Shown here in pieces: positions 1 to 10,236 of a stretch of DNA of 64,000 nucleotides. The notes below the pieces were generated by a model, which did no database searches, was not told where the DNA came from, and saw only the letters and a list, made by a program, of their open reading frames with translations. The DNA comes from Pocillopora verrucosa (lineage: Eukaryota; Cnidaria; Anthozoa; Scleractinia; Pocilloporidae): positions 13,990,631-14,054,630 of the forward strand of contig NC_089324.1 in NCBI RefSeq assembly GCF_036669915.1, read 5' to 3'. Every line of letters starts with the position of its first letter. The first letter of the stretch is position 1. A program made the position numbers and the translations under genes.

Positions 1-84
1 TACGACATACAAACTCTTATAACTCCGCCATGACCGTTATTGCGCAAGATGATCATCTCACAGCTGGAGCTTGGGCCGCCTGTG
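1..84 (+). repeat. Terminal fragment of a foldback element
   Basis: This stretch matches the right arm of the foldback element at 1722-2503 almost base for base and ends at the same CGCCTGTG terminus. The rest of this copy lies outside the window. It shows that the element is dispersed in the genome. Confidence 0.7.
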
Positions 85-1714
85 ACTGCACTAGCCCGTA
101 ATTTATATGAAAAAACCATCAGAGAAAGTCAAGAGGGACAAATAATGACAGCGTGCGCTATTTGTAACTTGCAGTCGTGTTACAACTTTGTACTAGCGTA
201 ACATGAAAAATGCACTCGTTTTCAGCCACCTAAAACTGTGTAATTTTTATCATGTATCTTATCATTCTCGTAATCATGTGCATGTTGGTACTAACACTCT
301 GTTCATTAATCCTTTTGTTCAAGGCTTTTTTGAATATATTCTTTTCAAAAGATGAAATGAGACATTTATTTTTTTATCGTTGTTTTGTTGAGAGATATTT
401 ATTTCATTATAAGTTGATTTTGGTTTTCATCTGTCATATGATCATAAAATTAGACTCAGTATGTTTTCTGTTTCTGTTCGTCCTGTATAGCTCACAGTGC
501 TCTTGATCATTTTTATGAACACTCGTTAAAATTCATGGCATTGTTTTACGAAAAAAGTATTTGCAGTAAACATGGAGTGTACCTAAAGCAATGTGAAAAA
601 ATTTGACCCTGATAAATCGCTATATGCACCTATAAGAATTTTAATTTTTTTTACTTCTAATTAAAACTGGGATGGGATGCCTGTGGTAGCCCAGTCATAA
701 AACGCCTTTGTTTTTTTGTCGTCTTTTTTTTTCCTCCGCTACAAAATGGAAAAATTGCGTAATATTACCCAGTGGTCATTGGGCCCTCAACACCATGGCA
801 ACTAACTGTGATCCAATGAAGGTGAAGGTGTTCACATGCTGATCACGTGCGTTATCTTGATGGCGACTGACGTTGTCATGCATGGACAGGGCCGGGTCAC
901 ATGACGAACCATGAAATTTTTGCTTATAAAACTCATTTGTTAGTCAATTTGTTTTTGTTCTGGGGTTATTGTTTTGGTAATGGAGGTTCAACGATACGAT
1001 TACCAGGAGCTTTATGGTGCAAACGCTCAAAATACTTACAGACGCACACACAAGTAATATTGTTCACTACTTGGAACGGATTGAGCCCCACCCTCAAGGA
1101 ATTTGTATGCTGTTAGAAGTTAACATCTTAAATGAGCTGATAAACTATTCTGAAGGTCTTCATCAAAATCCAAATGTTTTATTTGAACCCAAAGGTGTAC
1201 ATATTAATGAAAAACAATGTGATATGACAGATATTTCTTATCAACAGTTGTCAGCTGTCCCCCTCGAAGCAAATCATGCAGATGCTGAAATTACAACCAT
1301 TAATATTCCCTTGTTATGCTGTTGTGCCACATCTTTTTATAGCATTTTTTTTCCATTATCATATATTGTGGGTATTGGGAATTCACATACTCTATAGATA
1401 GAATCACTTAGCATACAAACAGGTTTTACAGAGAAAAACTCAATGGCGATAAAAATCCACACACTATCAGCAAGGACACTTAAATATATGATTCAGATAT
1501 TAATATTGCCTTTAATTTGGAGAAACAAGGAATACAATGATCTACATCTCTTGGTAGCAAATTATTGCTTCAGAATTTAATCACAGATAATACTAAGGAC
1601 AATATTGGGTTTTTAATGTGGATTTCAAATTATTGCCTCAGCTGTATTTTTCAGCACAGTAATATGAAAACAAAAGCAAAAAGTGTTAAGTAATCTATTA
1701 TAAGATTCAGTCCT
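85..1714. other. Non-coding stretch with no gene that can be supported
   Basis: AT-rich DNA. The longest open frame is 1014-1397 (+), 127 codons. It has no recognisable motif and ends in a hydrophobic stretch. An overlapping short frame begins at an ATG near 980. I could not place either in a known family. A degraded exon or mobile-element remnant is possible. Confidence 0.4.
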
Positions 1715-1721
1715 GATAGCA

Positions 1722-2503
1722 CACAGGCGACCCAAGCTCCAGCTGTGAGATGATCATCTTGCGCAATAACAGTCATGGCGGAATTATAAGAGTTTGTATG
1801 GGAATATTTACGACCGCTCTAAGGAATAAAAAAATATATCAAATTCTCAAAAAAAAAACACCTCACCTTACTTCCACAGCGTATTGCTTGTTATCTGGCC
1901 GCTTACTTTGATGAAAAGAACGCATTTTAACGAGAGTTGTCCGTTTTGAGGTTTTCAACGTACATAAGAAAAGCCCAAGGCTGAACACTCCATTTCCAAA
2001 CGCCCGTTCCCGAAAAATCCCAGCGCAAAATGACCGGGCGGCCACAAATCCAACGCAGAATCCAAGCACATATACTGTAGTTTCATTTCAATTCACTACA
2101 AACTCAATCTTCCCCGTGCAACCGACGCTAAGCCGCAGTTTGCTTCAAAAATTTCCAGTTTAGAGGTTTCTAACAGCCCGCGTCCACATCAACCTTGACA
2201 CACGATCGTTGAAAACCAGCTAGGTAACCTTGCCTCCTTTTCAAACTGAGCCTCGCCGGGGACCCCACTGTAACTTAGCATGAAGAAATTGTCTTAGCAC
2301 TACGGGTGCCAAGTTACAGTGGGATCCCCGGCGAGGCTCAGTTTAAAAAGGAGGCAAGGTTACCTACATTTGGATATTGATAATTTGACGTATTTTTATT
2401 CCTTAGAGCGGTCGTAAATATTCCCATACAAACTCTTATAATTCCGCCATGACCGTTATTGCGCAAGATGATCATCTCACAGCTGGAGCTTGGGCCGCCT
2501 GTG
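1722..2503. mobile_element. Foldback DNA element with nested inverted repeats and a 7-bp target duplication
   Basis: The left arm (about 1722-1840) and right arm (about 2386-2503) are near-perfect inverted copies of roughly 115 bp, starting CACAGGCG and ending CGCCTGTG. GATAGCA occurs directly before (1715-1721) and directly after (2504-2510), which fits a target-site duplication. Inside is a second hairpin: 2220-2278 pairs with 2309-2369 over about 57 bp around a loop of about 30 bp. No transposase frame is present, so the element is non-autonomous. Long arms and little internal DNA fit a foldback or MULE/Merlin-like non-autonomous element. The superfamily is not established. Confidence 0.75.
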
Positions 2504-2849
2504 GATAGCACAGCTTTTCAAAGTAAGTTAGGGATGGCCCATATTATATTTGCTCTGTTTGTAACAGAATACAGAAAAACTGTTATCCAGTTAAAAAAAC
2601 AAATGTACAACACTTAGCAAGAACTATTTACTGAGTTGTATACCCATGATTCCTCTCCGTCTTGGAATGAACTATCGCCGATGACAACCTTTTCCGAAAT
2701 AGATGTATGCCCTTGGGTAGACTTGAGCTCGCTATTTCAGTATACTAGTCCAACACCCGTAGTATCACTACAATTGATCCCAAGGATCCATTACCATCCA
2801 GGTATCCCAGTTACCCTGCTCACAGGGTCTAGTTTCAAAAAGAATAGGA

Positions 2850-5800
2850 ATGCGAAGACTGTTATCTGAAATCCTACTCAGATTCTTTGTAAATATTTTC
2901 CTTTTTTATAATTGTTTTGCTTCTTTTTGTTCCTATTTAACGACAGACCTAAAATGTGCAGCTGTGATGAATAACACACAAGGCATCCTCAAAACCATCT
3001 GGATAGGTTTGAATGTTGCTAAATATCTTCTCAAGACTGGTCGTGGGCTACAAGCGACTGAGTTATACGATGAAATTTTAATATTACTCCACAATCTGGA
3101 CGTCACTAATCACCTTAATATCACTGAGGTGATATTCAATGCATACCACCCCATCTCTGGTTACGCAAATGCCGCAAGATACACCAACCAAATTCTTCAA
3201 ATGTTCCACGAAGCTGGAATACTAACCATACGACTAGCTGACAAATATCTTAAAGAAGGTAAGCTTGCACTGGTTAAAAGAATTTTGGAAAGTGCAGTGA
3301 ATATCACTAAAACAAATGGCCCATCAAAAGCAGAAAGGGTGGCCTATATTTACCTTGGATGTACTTTGATATTACTCGGTGAGTATCAGAGAGCTAGAGA
3401 ATATCTCGTGAGAGCCCTTGCCATAGCTATAGAAATTGGCGACAAAGGCGGAGAAGGTGCATCGTACGAGCGCCTTGGAAATGTGTTTATATTACTTGGA
3501 GAATTCCAGAAGGCTAAAGAATATTATGAGAAAGCCCTTCCCATCGCTATAGAAATTGGCGACAAACAAGTACAAAGAGCAGCATACAATAACCTTGCAA
3601 ATTTTTTTCAATTGGGTGGAGAATACCAGAAGGCAAAAGAATATTATGAGAAAGCCCTTCCCATCGCTATAGAAAGTGGCGACAAACAAGTACAAAGTAA
3701 ATTGTACGATAACCTTGGAAGTGCTTTTGAATCGCTTGGAGAATACCAGAAGGCTAAAGAATATTATGAGAAAGCCCTTGCCATCGCTATAGAAATTGGC
3801 GACAAACAAGTACAAAGTTCATCGTACGGTAACCTTGCAAATGTTTTTCAATTGCGTGGAGAATACCAGAAGGCTAAAGAATATTATGAGAAAGCCCTTG
3901 CCATCGCTAATAGAATTGGCGACAAAAAAGTACAAAGTGCAACGTACAATCACCTTGGAAATGTTTTTAAATTGCGTGGAGAATACCAGAAGGCTAAAGA
4001 ATATCATGAGAAAGCCCTTGCCATCGCTATAGAAAGTGGCGACAAAGAAGTACAAAGTGATTCGTACAGCCACCTCGGAAGTGTTTTGGAATCGCTTGGA
4101 GAATACCAAAAGGCAAAAGAATATTGTGAGAAAGCCCTTGCCATCGCTATAGAAATTGGCGACAAAGAAGTACAAAGTTCATCGTACGGTAACCTTGGAA
4201 ATGTGTTTCAATCACTTAGAGAAGACCAGAAGGCAGAAGATTATCGTAAGAAAGCCCTTGCCATCGCTATAGTAACTGGCGACAGGATATTTGAAGGCGA
4301 ATTGTACAGGAGCTTTGGAAGAAATCTCTTCTTACTTAGAAAAACTGTTCAGGCTAAAGTTTATTACGACAAGGCACTCACCATAGCAACAGAAATTGGT
4401 GACAGACCATCAGAAATGGAATGTTACGAATGCTTAGCACTTATGTTGGTTAGCATTCATGACTATCAGACGGCTAAAGAATATTATGAGAAAGCCCTTG
4501 CCATCGCTATAGAAATTGGCGACAAAAAAGTACAAAGTGAAGTGTACGGTAACCTTGGAAATGTTTTTCGATTGGGTGGAGAATACCAGAAGGCTAAAGA
4601 ATATTATGAGAAAGCCCTTGCCATCGCTATAGAAAGTGGCGACAAAAAAGTACAAAGTGCAGCATACAATAACCTTGGAAATGTTTTTGAATTGCTTGGA
4701 GAATACCAGAAGGCTAAAGAATATGATGAGAAAGCCCTTGCCATCGCTATAGAAATTGGCGACAAACAAGTACAAAGTAGATCGTACAGTCACCTCGGAA
4801 GTGTTTTTGAATCGCTTGGAGAATACCAGAAGGCTAAAGAATATTATGAGAAAGCCCTTCCCATCGCTATAGAAATTGGCGACAAACAAGTACAAAGTGC
4901 AGCATACAATAACTTTGCAAATGTTTTTCAATTGCGTGGAGAATACCAGAAGGCTAAAGAATATTATGAGAAAGCCCTTGCCATCGCTATAGAAAGTGGC
5001 GACAAAGAAGTAGAAAGTGCAGCATGCAATAACTTTGCAAATTTTTTTCAATTACTTGGAGAATACCAGAAGGCTAAAGAATATTATGAGAAAGCCCTTG
5101 CCATCGCTATAGAAATTGGCGACAAACATGTACAAAGTGCAGCATACAATAACCTTGGAAATGTTTTTGAATTGCTTGGAGAATACCAGAAGGGTAAAGA
5201 ATATTATGAGAAAGCCGTTCCCATCGCTATAGAAATTGGCGACAAAAAAGTACAAAGTTTATCGTACGGTAACCTTGGAAATGTGTTTCAATCACTTAGA
5301 GAAGACCAGAAGGCAGAAGAGTATCGTAAGAAAGCCCTTGCTATCGCTATAGTAACTGGCGACAGGATAGTTGAAGGCAAATTGTGCAGGAGCTTTGGAA
5401 GAAATCTCTTGTCACTCAGAAAAACTGTTCAGGCTAAAGTTTATTACGACAAGGCACTCATCATAGCAACAGAAATTGGTGACAGACCATCAGAAATGGA
5501 ATGTTACGAATACTTAGCATTTGTGTTGGTTAGAATTCAGGACTATCAGACGGCTAAAGAATATCAAAAGAAAGCGCTTGCCATTAGCATAGAAATTGGC
5601 CATATAGTATACGAATTACAAATCCTTAGTAACCTTGCACAGACATATCGATCTGTTGGTGAATATGTTGTTGCCGAAGAACTCAGCCAGGAAGCATTGT
5701 TTATATCCAGGGAAATTGGAGATAAAATGTCAGAGTATAAAATTCTTCTCGGAATCACGTTCTTAAAATCTTCGCAATTAAAGCATGAGGATGAAAAGAC

Positions 5801-7193
5801 CTTTCTCCTCGAAAGCATTCAAAGATACGAACAACTGCGAAATTCTCAAGGAGGAAACAAAGAATTTGAAATATCCTTGTTAGAGATGTATGGTTCTTTT
5901 CCCTACAAGCGGCTCAGTGACCTGCTTTGTGATCTCGATAGTCCTCGCGACGCTCTTTATGTCGAGGAACTGGGACGAGCAAGAGGTCTTGCAGAATCAT
6001 TGGCAAGCAAGTTTTCCGTCGTAAACCACATCTCAGCTGATCCAAAATCCTGGTTTGGGATTGAAAACATCGTGAGTAAAGAAAGAGGCTGTGTTTTCTT
6101 ATACATGTCGTATTTTAAGAAGCATACTCATCTCTGGGTTTTAAAAGGAGATGGAGATATTAACCATCGCATTAGCTCAATCGTGAAAGACAGAAGTCTC
6201 ATCGCTGAGTCACTTTTCAACGTGGAAGGAATTTTCAAAAAAAGTGCCGTAAAGTTCGGCGTCAAATTGAACGAGAATTGCGAAGGTCGTTCTTTACAAG
6301 GTTGTGGAACCAAAGATGACGAGTCACTTCTCCATTTGTGTTACAAACTGATTTTTGCCCCAGTAAGCGATTTACTCACCGAGCCTGAAATCATCATTGT
6401 GCCAGAGAAGTGTTCTTACCGAGTCCCGTTTGCTGCTTTGCGTGCCGACTCAGCCGGGAAGTATCTGTCAGAGGCGTACAGAATCCGCATCGTCCCCTCT
6501 TTGACGACCCTTGGCGTTATTCAGAAATGTCCGGCTGACTATCACAGTCAGACTGGCGCACTGGTAGTGGGTGATCCTGATATTGGCAAAGTTTATTACA
6601 AAGAACGTCTCCAAACCTTTACAGCATTGGCTTCTGCGAGACAAGAAGCAAAGATGGTAGGTCATCTACTTGGTGTTCACCCTTTGTTAGGAGAGTGTGC
6701 AACAAAGCAGGCGGTACTTCGAGCCATACATTCGGTGAGTTTGATCCATATTGCTGCTCATGGAGATGCCGAAAGAGGAGAGGTTATCCTTTCCCCTCAG
6801 GGTACTGCTAACAAGTTTCCGCAAGAGGAAGATTACATTTTGACAGTCTCTGACATTGCTAAAGTTCAGCTGAGAGCTAAATTGGTAGTTCTTAGCTGCT
6901 GTCACAGTGGGCGTGGAGTGTTTAAACAAGAGGGTGTCATTGGAATCGCTAGGGCTTTCCTAGCATCTGGTGCACGTTCAGTGTTGGCAGCATCGTGGGC
7001 CATTGAAGATGAAGCGTCAAAGCAGCTCATGGATCATTTTTATGAGTACCTTGCGAAAGGAGAAAGTGCTAGCGAATCTCTCCACCAGGCCACCAAATGG
7101 TTGAGAAGAAACGGCTACACCAAAATTTCCCAATGGGCTCCATTTGTGCTGATTGGAGATAACGTGACATTTGACTTTACGAAAATGAGGTAA
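2850..7193 (+). CDS. TPR-repeat protein with C-terminal CHAT (caspase-like) domain, TTC28-like
   Basis: A continuous frame of 1447 codons. Residues about 40-150 are helical without a clear family. From about residue 160 to 1000 there are at least 20 TPR-like units of 40 residues built on the theme GEYQKAKEYYEKALAIAIE-GDK. A linker of about 90 residues follows, then a CHAT domain (about 1100-1440). The CHAT domain keeps the expected dyad: His1304 in IHIAAHGD and Cys1351 in VVLSCCHSG. CHAT domains are clan CD, caspase-like peptidases often joined to TPRs; vertebrate TTC28 is the nearest animal architecture I recognise. Substrate and process are unknown; a sensor-plus-protease role is inference. 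The ATG at 2850 gives a hydrophobic leader that overlaps a pyrimidine tract ending in an acceptor-like CAG near 2946. The true start may therefore be the ATG at 2967 (residue 40), or an upstream exon may exist. Confidence 0.9.
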   Translation: MRRLLSEILLRFFVNIFLFYNCFASFCSYLTTDLKCAAVMNNTQGILKTIWIGLNVAKYLLKTGRGLQATELYDEILILLHNLDVTNHLNITEVIFNAYHPISGYANAARYTNQILQMFHEAGILTIRLADKYLKEGKLALVKRILESAVNITKTNGPSKAERVAYIYLGCTLILLGEYQRAREYLVRALAIAIEIGDKGGEGASYERLGNVFILLGEFQKAKEYYEKALPIAIEIGDKQVQRAAYNNLANFFQLGGEYQKAKEYYEKALPIAIESGDKQVQSKLYDNLGSAFESLGEYQKAKEYYEKALAIAIEIGDKQVQSSSYGNLANVFQLRGEYQKAKEYYEKALAIANRIGDKKVQSATYNHLGNVFKLRGEYQKAKEYHEKALAIAIESGDKEVQSDSYSHLGSVLESLGEYQKAKEYCEKALAIAIEIGDKEVQSSSYGNLGNVFQSLREDQKAEDYRKKALAIAIVTGDRIFEGELYRSFGRNLFLLRKTVQAKVYYDKALTIATEIGDRPSEMECYECLALMLVSIHDYQTAKEYYEKALAIAIEIGDKKVQSEVYGNLGNVFRLGGEYQKAKEYYEKALAIAIESGDKKVQSAAYNNLGNVFELLGEYQKAKEYDEKALAIAIEIGDKQVQSRSYSHLGSVFESLGEYQKAKEYYEKALPIAIEIGDKQVQSAAYNNFANVFQLRGEYQKAKEYYEKALAIAIESGDKEVESAACNNFANFFQLLGEYQKAKEYYEKALAIAIEIGDKHVQSAAYNNLGNVFELLGEYQKGKEYYEKAVPIAIEIGDKKVQSLSYGNLGNVFQSLREDQKAEEYRKKALAIAIVTGDRIVEGKLCRSFGRNLLSLRKTVQAKVYYDKALIIATEIGDRPSEMECYEYLAFVLVRIQDYQTAKEYQKKALAISIEIGHIVYELQILSNLAQTYRSVGEYVVAEELSQEALFISREIGDKMSEYKILLGITFLKSSQLKHEDEKTFLLESIQRYEQLRNSQGGNKEFEISLLEMYGSFPYKRLSDLLCDLDSPRDALYVEELGRARGLAESLASKFSVVNHISADPKSWFGIENIVSKERGCVFLYMSYFKKHTHLWVLKGDGDINHRISSIVKDRSLIAESLFNVEGIFKKSAVKFGVKLNENCEGRSLQGCGTKDDESLLHLCYKLIFAPVSDLLTEPEIIIVPEKCSYRVPFAALRADSAGKYLSEAYRIRIVPSLTTLGVIQKCPADYHSQTGALVVGDPDIGKVYYKERLQTFTALASARQEAKMVGHLLGVHPLLGECATKQAVLRAIHSVSLIHIAAHGDAERGEVILSPQGTANKFPQEEDYILTVSDIAKVQLRAKLVVLSCCHSGRGVFKQEGVIGIARAFLASGARSVLAASWAIEDEASKQLMDHFYEYLAKGESASESLHQATKWLRRNGYTKISQWAPFVLIGDNVTFDFTKMR
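3331..5770 (+). repeat. 120-bp coding tandem repeat array with a 1080-bp higher-order period
   Basis: The TPR units are nearly identical at DNA level with a strict 120-bp period, which keeps the frame. A diverged block (4201-4440, units with IVTGDR and EIGDRPSEMECY) reappears at 5281-5520, exactly 1080 bp or nine units later. So a nine-unit block was duplicated as one piece, in addition to single-unit expansion. Low synonymous divergence between units suggests recent expansion or gene conversion. Confidence 0.9.
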
Positions 7194-7290
7194 GCTATTG
7201 TTTGGTATGTGGTTTTGTGTTGATGGTGTTACATACCTAGAATGGTTACCATAGCTGGCCTGCTAAACGGCCTCGGCAATCTGAGAAAAA

Positions 7291-7296
7291 AATAAA
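7291..7296 (+). terminator. Candidate polyadenylation signal of the TPR-CHAT gene
   Basis: A canonical AATAAA lies about 100 bp after the stop codon at 7191-7193. The motif is short and common in AT-rich DNA, so only its position supports it. Confidence 0.4.
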
Positions 7297-7379
7297 TATC
7301 AGCAAGCTAAGATGGTTTAGTTTTACATGCCAGAAAAATATCAACCAAGCGACTTCAGGTTTAGACAAGGTATGACCCT

Positions 7380-7571
7380 TCAGCTCCCATAATTCTCTTT
7401 ACTGTCTGACATACAATTCTTATGATGTCAGTTTGGAGAATTTGGTATTGGATCAACTAATAATCCCCTAATTAATATTTTAATTTATTCTCATCACATC
7501 TATGCTTGTTATTGTATTGATATTGTGAGGAAAAATTCTCTCTCGGTCACTCATGGGAGGTAAAGGGTTAA
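7380..7571. repeat. GGGTTAA-ended short inverted-repeat element (copy 1)
   Basis: About 190 bp. It has an inverted-orientation TCACTCATGGGAGGTAAAGGGTTAA end and the internal phrases TATTGGATCAACTAAT and TTCTCATCAC, shared with the copy at 36143-36350. It carries no coding capacity. The size and imperfect inverted ends suit a MITE-like family. Confidence 0.65.
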
Positions 7572-8173
7572 ATTTGGTAAACCCTATCCCAAAGGAATTT
7601 TTACTCGTGTGCATTGAGTTTTAAATTCTACCTCAAATTCTTAATGTTTTTCTTTATCTGAAAATTATAATTTAGGAAAGCAGAGCAGAGGAAGCACGAC
7701 GACGAATGAAAGACTAGAAACGGATCCTTTGCAAAGATTCTACTTCTGGTGCATTGCCTTAAACAGGACATGTGATACTGTCAACAAAAGAATTGAACTG
7801 GAAAGGAGAAACTAAACCAAACCTTTTGAAATGTATGTCAAGATTCTGATTCTAAATCAATTAGAAAAATTGTTAAATGTCATATTTTACACGAAAACGC
7901 TTTTGAATGACAATGGTTTTGATTGAACTGATTTGTCAGAGGACTAGCAGGTTGCGCCAAAGACTCCATTTTGGTAATCAGTAAACGAAACATTTAAACA
8001 AAACAAAGTAAAACAATAAAGTATATCCAGGAGGAAGTAACTGAAATAGAAAATTTTTCAGACAGTATTTCACTATGGAGGATCGCTAATTTGTTTAATA
8101 GTCTCATCTGAAAATGCTGAGGTTGAGAGAATTAAACGCAGTTATGAAACCCGAGACAGAATGAATGTTTGGT

Positions 8174-8385
8174 TTACCCTTTAACTCTCGAGAACTGATC
8201 GGTAATTCTCCTCTCTAGCTGCTATACATATCCTTGTAAATTAGTTATGAGAATTTGGTGCTAGATCAAAATAACAACTTGTACCTGATAAGTTTGAAGA
8301 TTCTCATTAGCTGTTTGCCGGATAATGCAAGTATATTATGGGGAGAAGTTTTATGTTGATCACTTCTAGGAGTTAAAGGGTTAAC
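8174..8385. repeat. GGGTTAA-ended short inverted-repeat element (copy 2)
   Basis: The element begins TTTACCCTTTAACTCTCGAG and ends CTAGGAGTTAAAGGGTTAAC, so its ends are inverted copies of each other. The interior is a diverged member of the same family, with GATCA and TTCTCATTAG phrases. Confidence 0.65.
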
Positions 8386-8539
8386 AGAACCCTTCCAAAT
8401 AGACACACGGCAATTTGGAATTGGAAACTTCTCAAGAAATATATCGAAGTTAGTCCTCAGAATGTCAGCGTAATTCCAATAGTCCGTTCCAATTTGTTTC
8501 CTCTTTTTGCGTAAACTCTTCGATCGAGCACGCACTTAA

Positions 8540-9700
8540 CGAAAAAGTACGAGCTTTTCTTGCCTTTTTTCTGTGCTACGAATTTTCGTGAAACGATGAG
8601 TTTTTTCCTTTTTCAAAGGCTGTGTTTTCATTATCTAATCTTGTTCCTGTTTCAATATAAGACAGTGTTCGCTTTCGTTTTTTGCTGATCGAATAGATGA
8701 TGAGGACTCGAATCATCTTTACCTACCCTTTTGATCTGTGAAATTGTTGAAAACCTTAACCCTCAAAGTCATTAACCTGAGTTGTGCTTTTACAAGAAAA
8801 AAGTCGGCAACTTGTGGACTAGTGTCACTCTTTTATCCCCTGGAAATGATAGTCGTTACCTTTTTAAATTTTCGTACTGTTTTGTTTTTCTTCCAGAACT
8901 ATATTATGTTCTGCAAGCCTTGCTTTAGATTAGCTGGGCACAAAAGTTTTCTTACAAGTAATCAAATTTTTTTTAAATATACATCTTAATTATCAAGAGG
9001 TCTGGATAGAAGCAGATGTGTAGCGAATTTAAGAAAATGAAGGCCACTTTTAAAAACATGTTTTGACAGTTATTCTGTCATCTTCAGTTCTGAATAATAC
9101 AAAGTCCAAAGCTGAATTTGAAGTGTGTAACAAAATATCTTAATTGCAAATGATGCAAGCCTTAAGCCTTTCATTTCACAGTGATTTTTTTATATCATCT
9201 GCGTCTTGCTGTTTATCTTGTGAATTAAATTGCAAATAAACATTTTCATTGTACAAGTTTTCATATGTGTGGTTGGACTTGTTTATAAAACCAAGTCGAG
9301 AAGCGACCATCGAAGCTGCATTTCACTCGAAAATCCCTCCAGATAAGCGAATCATAATCACTTAGCCAATTAAAATAACACATTCAAGATAAAGGAGACA
9401 TTGGGTGGAGGGAGGCGTTCAGAACACTGAAATACCGCAAAACAATTCGGCAAATTTCGCTACATAAGTAAATCGCAAAAAAAAAAAAACGCCAAATGCC
9501 AGAATATTTGAATACCGAGTCAGAACTCGATGTCATGCCGAAACCAAATCTCTTTATATTACGTTTAGTGCAAATAACACAGAAATAACAATTAACAATT
9601 TGTTAATTAACGTTTAGTCAGATAATTTTCGATTCGATTGCGATTTTCTGAACGAGCCAAAGGAGCGTATAAACATCTTTGTCTTAAGATCAAGATGTAT
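8540..9700. other. Intergenic DNA, nothing assignable
   Basis: AT-rich with short A-runs (near 9478-9490). The open frames are short and show no family motif, and I see no repeat boundaries. Confidence 0.4.
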
Positions 9701-10018
9701 CGTTTGAGTTTCATTTTTGGGTGAATTTCACCACTTTTTGACCACTTTGACCTCAGTATTGCTGCGAAACTTTATTGTGCTTCAACAAAGATTTGTAATT
9801 TCGCAAACCAGGACTACAAATGGGTGCGACAACACAACTCTATCAAGAATTTCAACGACTACTTACTCAGCCTTCCCCCCACGATTTATCTGTGAACACT
9901 TCTTAAGGACCGTCGTTATTTATCGCCCGGGAAGGGGGGGAAGGGAGAAATTTGGAGGATTTTGGTTGTGTCACGAAAAGTTTTACCTGATTTCCTCCCC
10001 CCTCCCCTCCCCTCCCCA

Positions 10019-10236
10019 AGGTTCTCTAATATTCTTATAATGTCCCCTTAATGGACGTTAACTGACAGTCAATGTTCTATAGTCCCCTCTTAATACCCTG
10101 TTGGCGAAAACTGTCTCCCCCCCCCCCAGGCTCTCTAATATTCTTATGATGTTCCCTTAATGGACGTTAACTGACAGTCAATGTTCTATAGTTCCCTCTT
10201 AATACCCTGTTGGCGAAAACTGTCCCCCCCCCCCCC
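10019..10236 (+). repeat. Tandem duplication, 109-bp unit, two copies, with poly-C tracts
   Basis: Units 10019-10127 and 10128-10236 share CTCTAATATTCTTATGATG-type and TAATGGACGTTAACTGACAG segments with few changes. Each ends in a long C-run. The flanking DNA at 9990-10016 is also C-rich. Confidence 0.8.

Noticed and set aside
3492-5255. Long antisense open frames across the TPR array (up to 205 codons) with repeated FYSDGKGFLIIFFSLLVFS
   Set aside because: They are the reverse-strand reading of the 120-bp coding repeat. The period keeps one antisense frame open by chance; there is no independent coding signal.
3331-5770. CRISPR-like or satellite interpretation of the regular 120-bp repeat
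   Set aside because: The unit is in frame, encodes canonical TPR helices and has no constant-repeat/variable-spacer layout.
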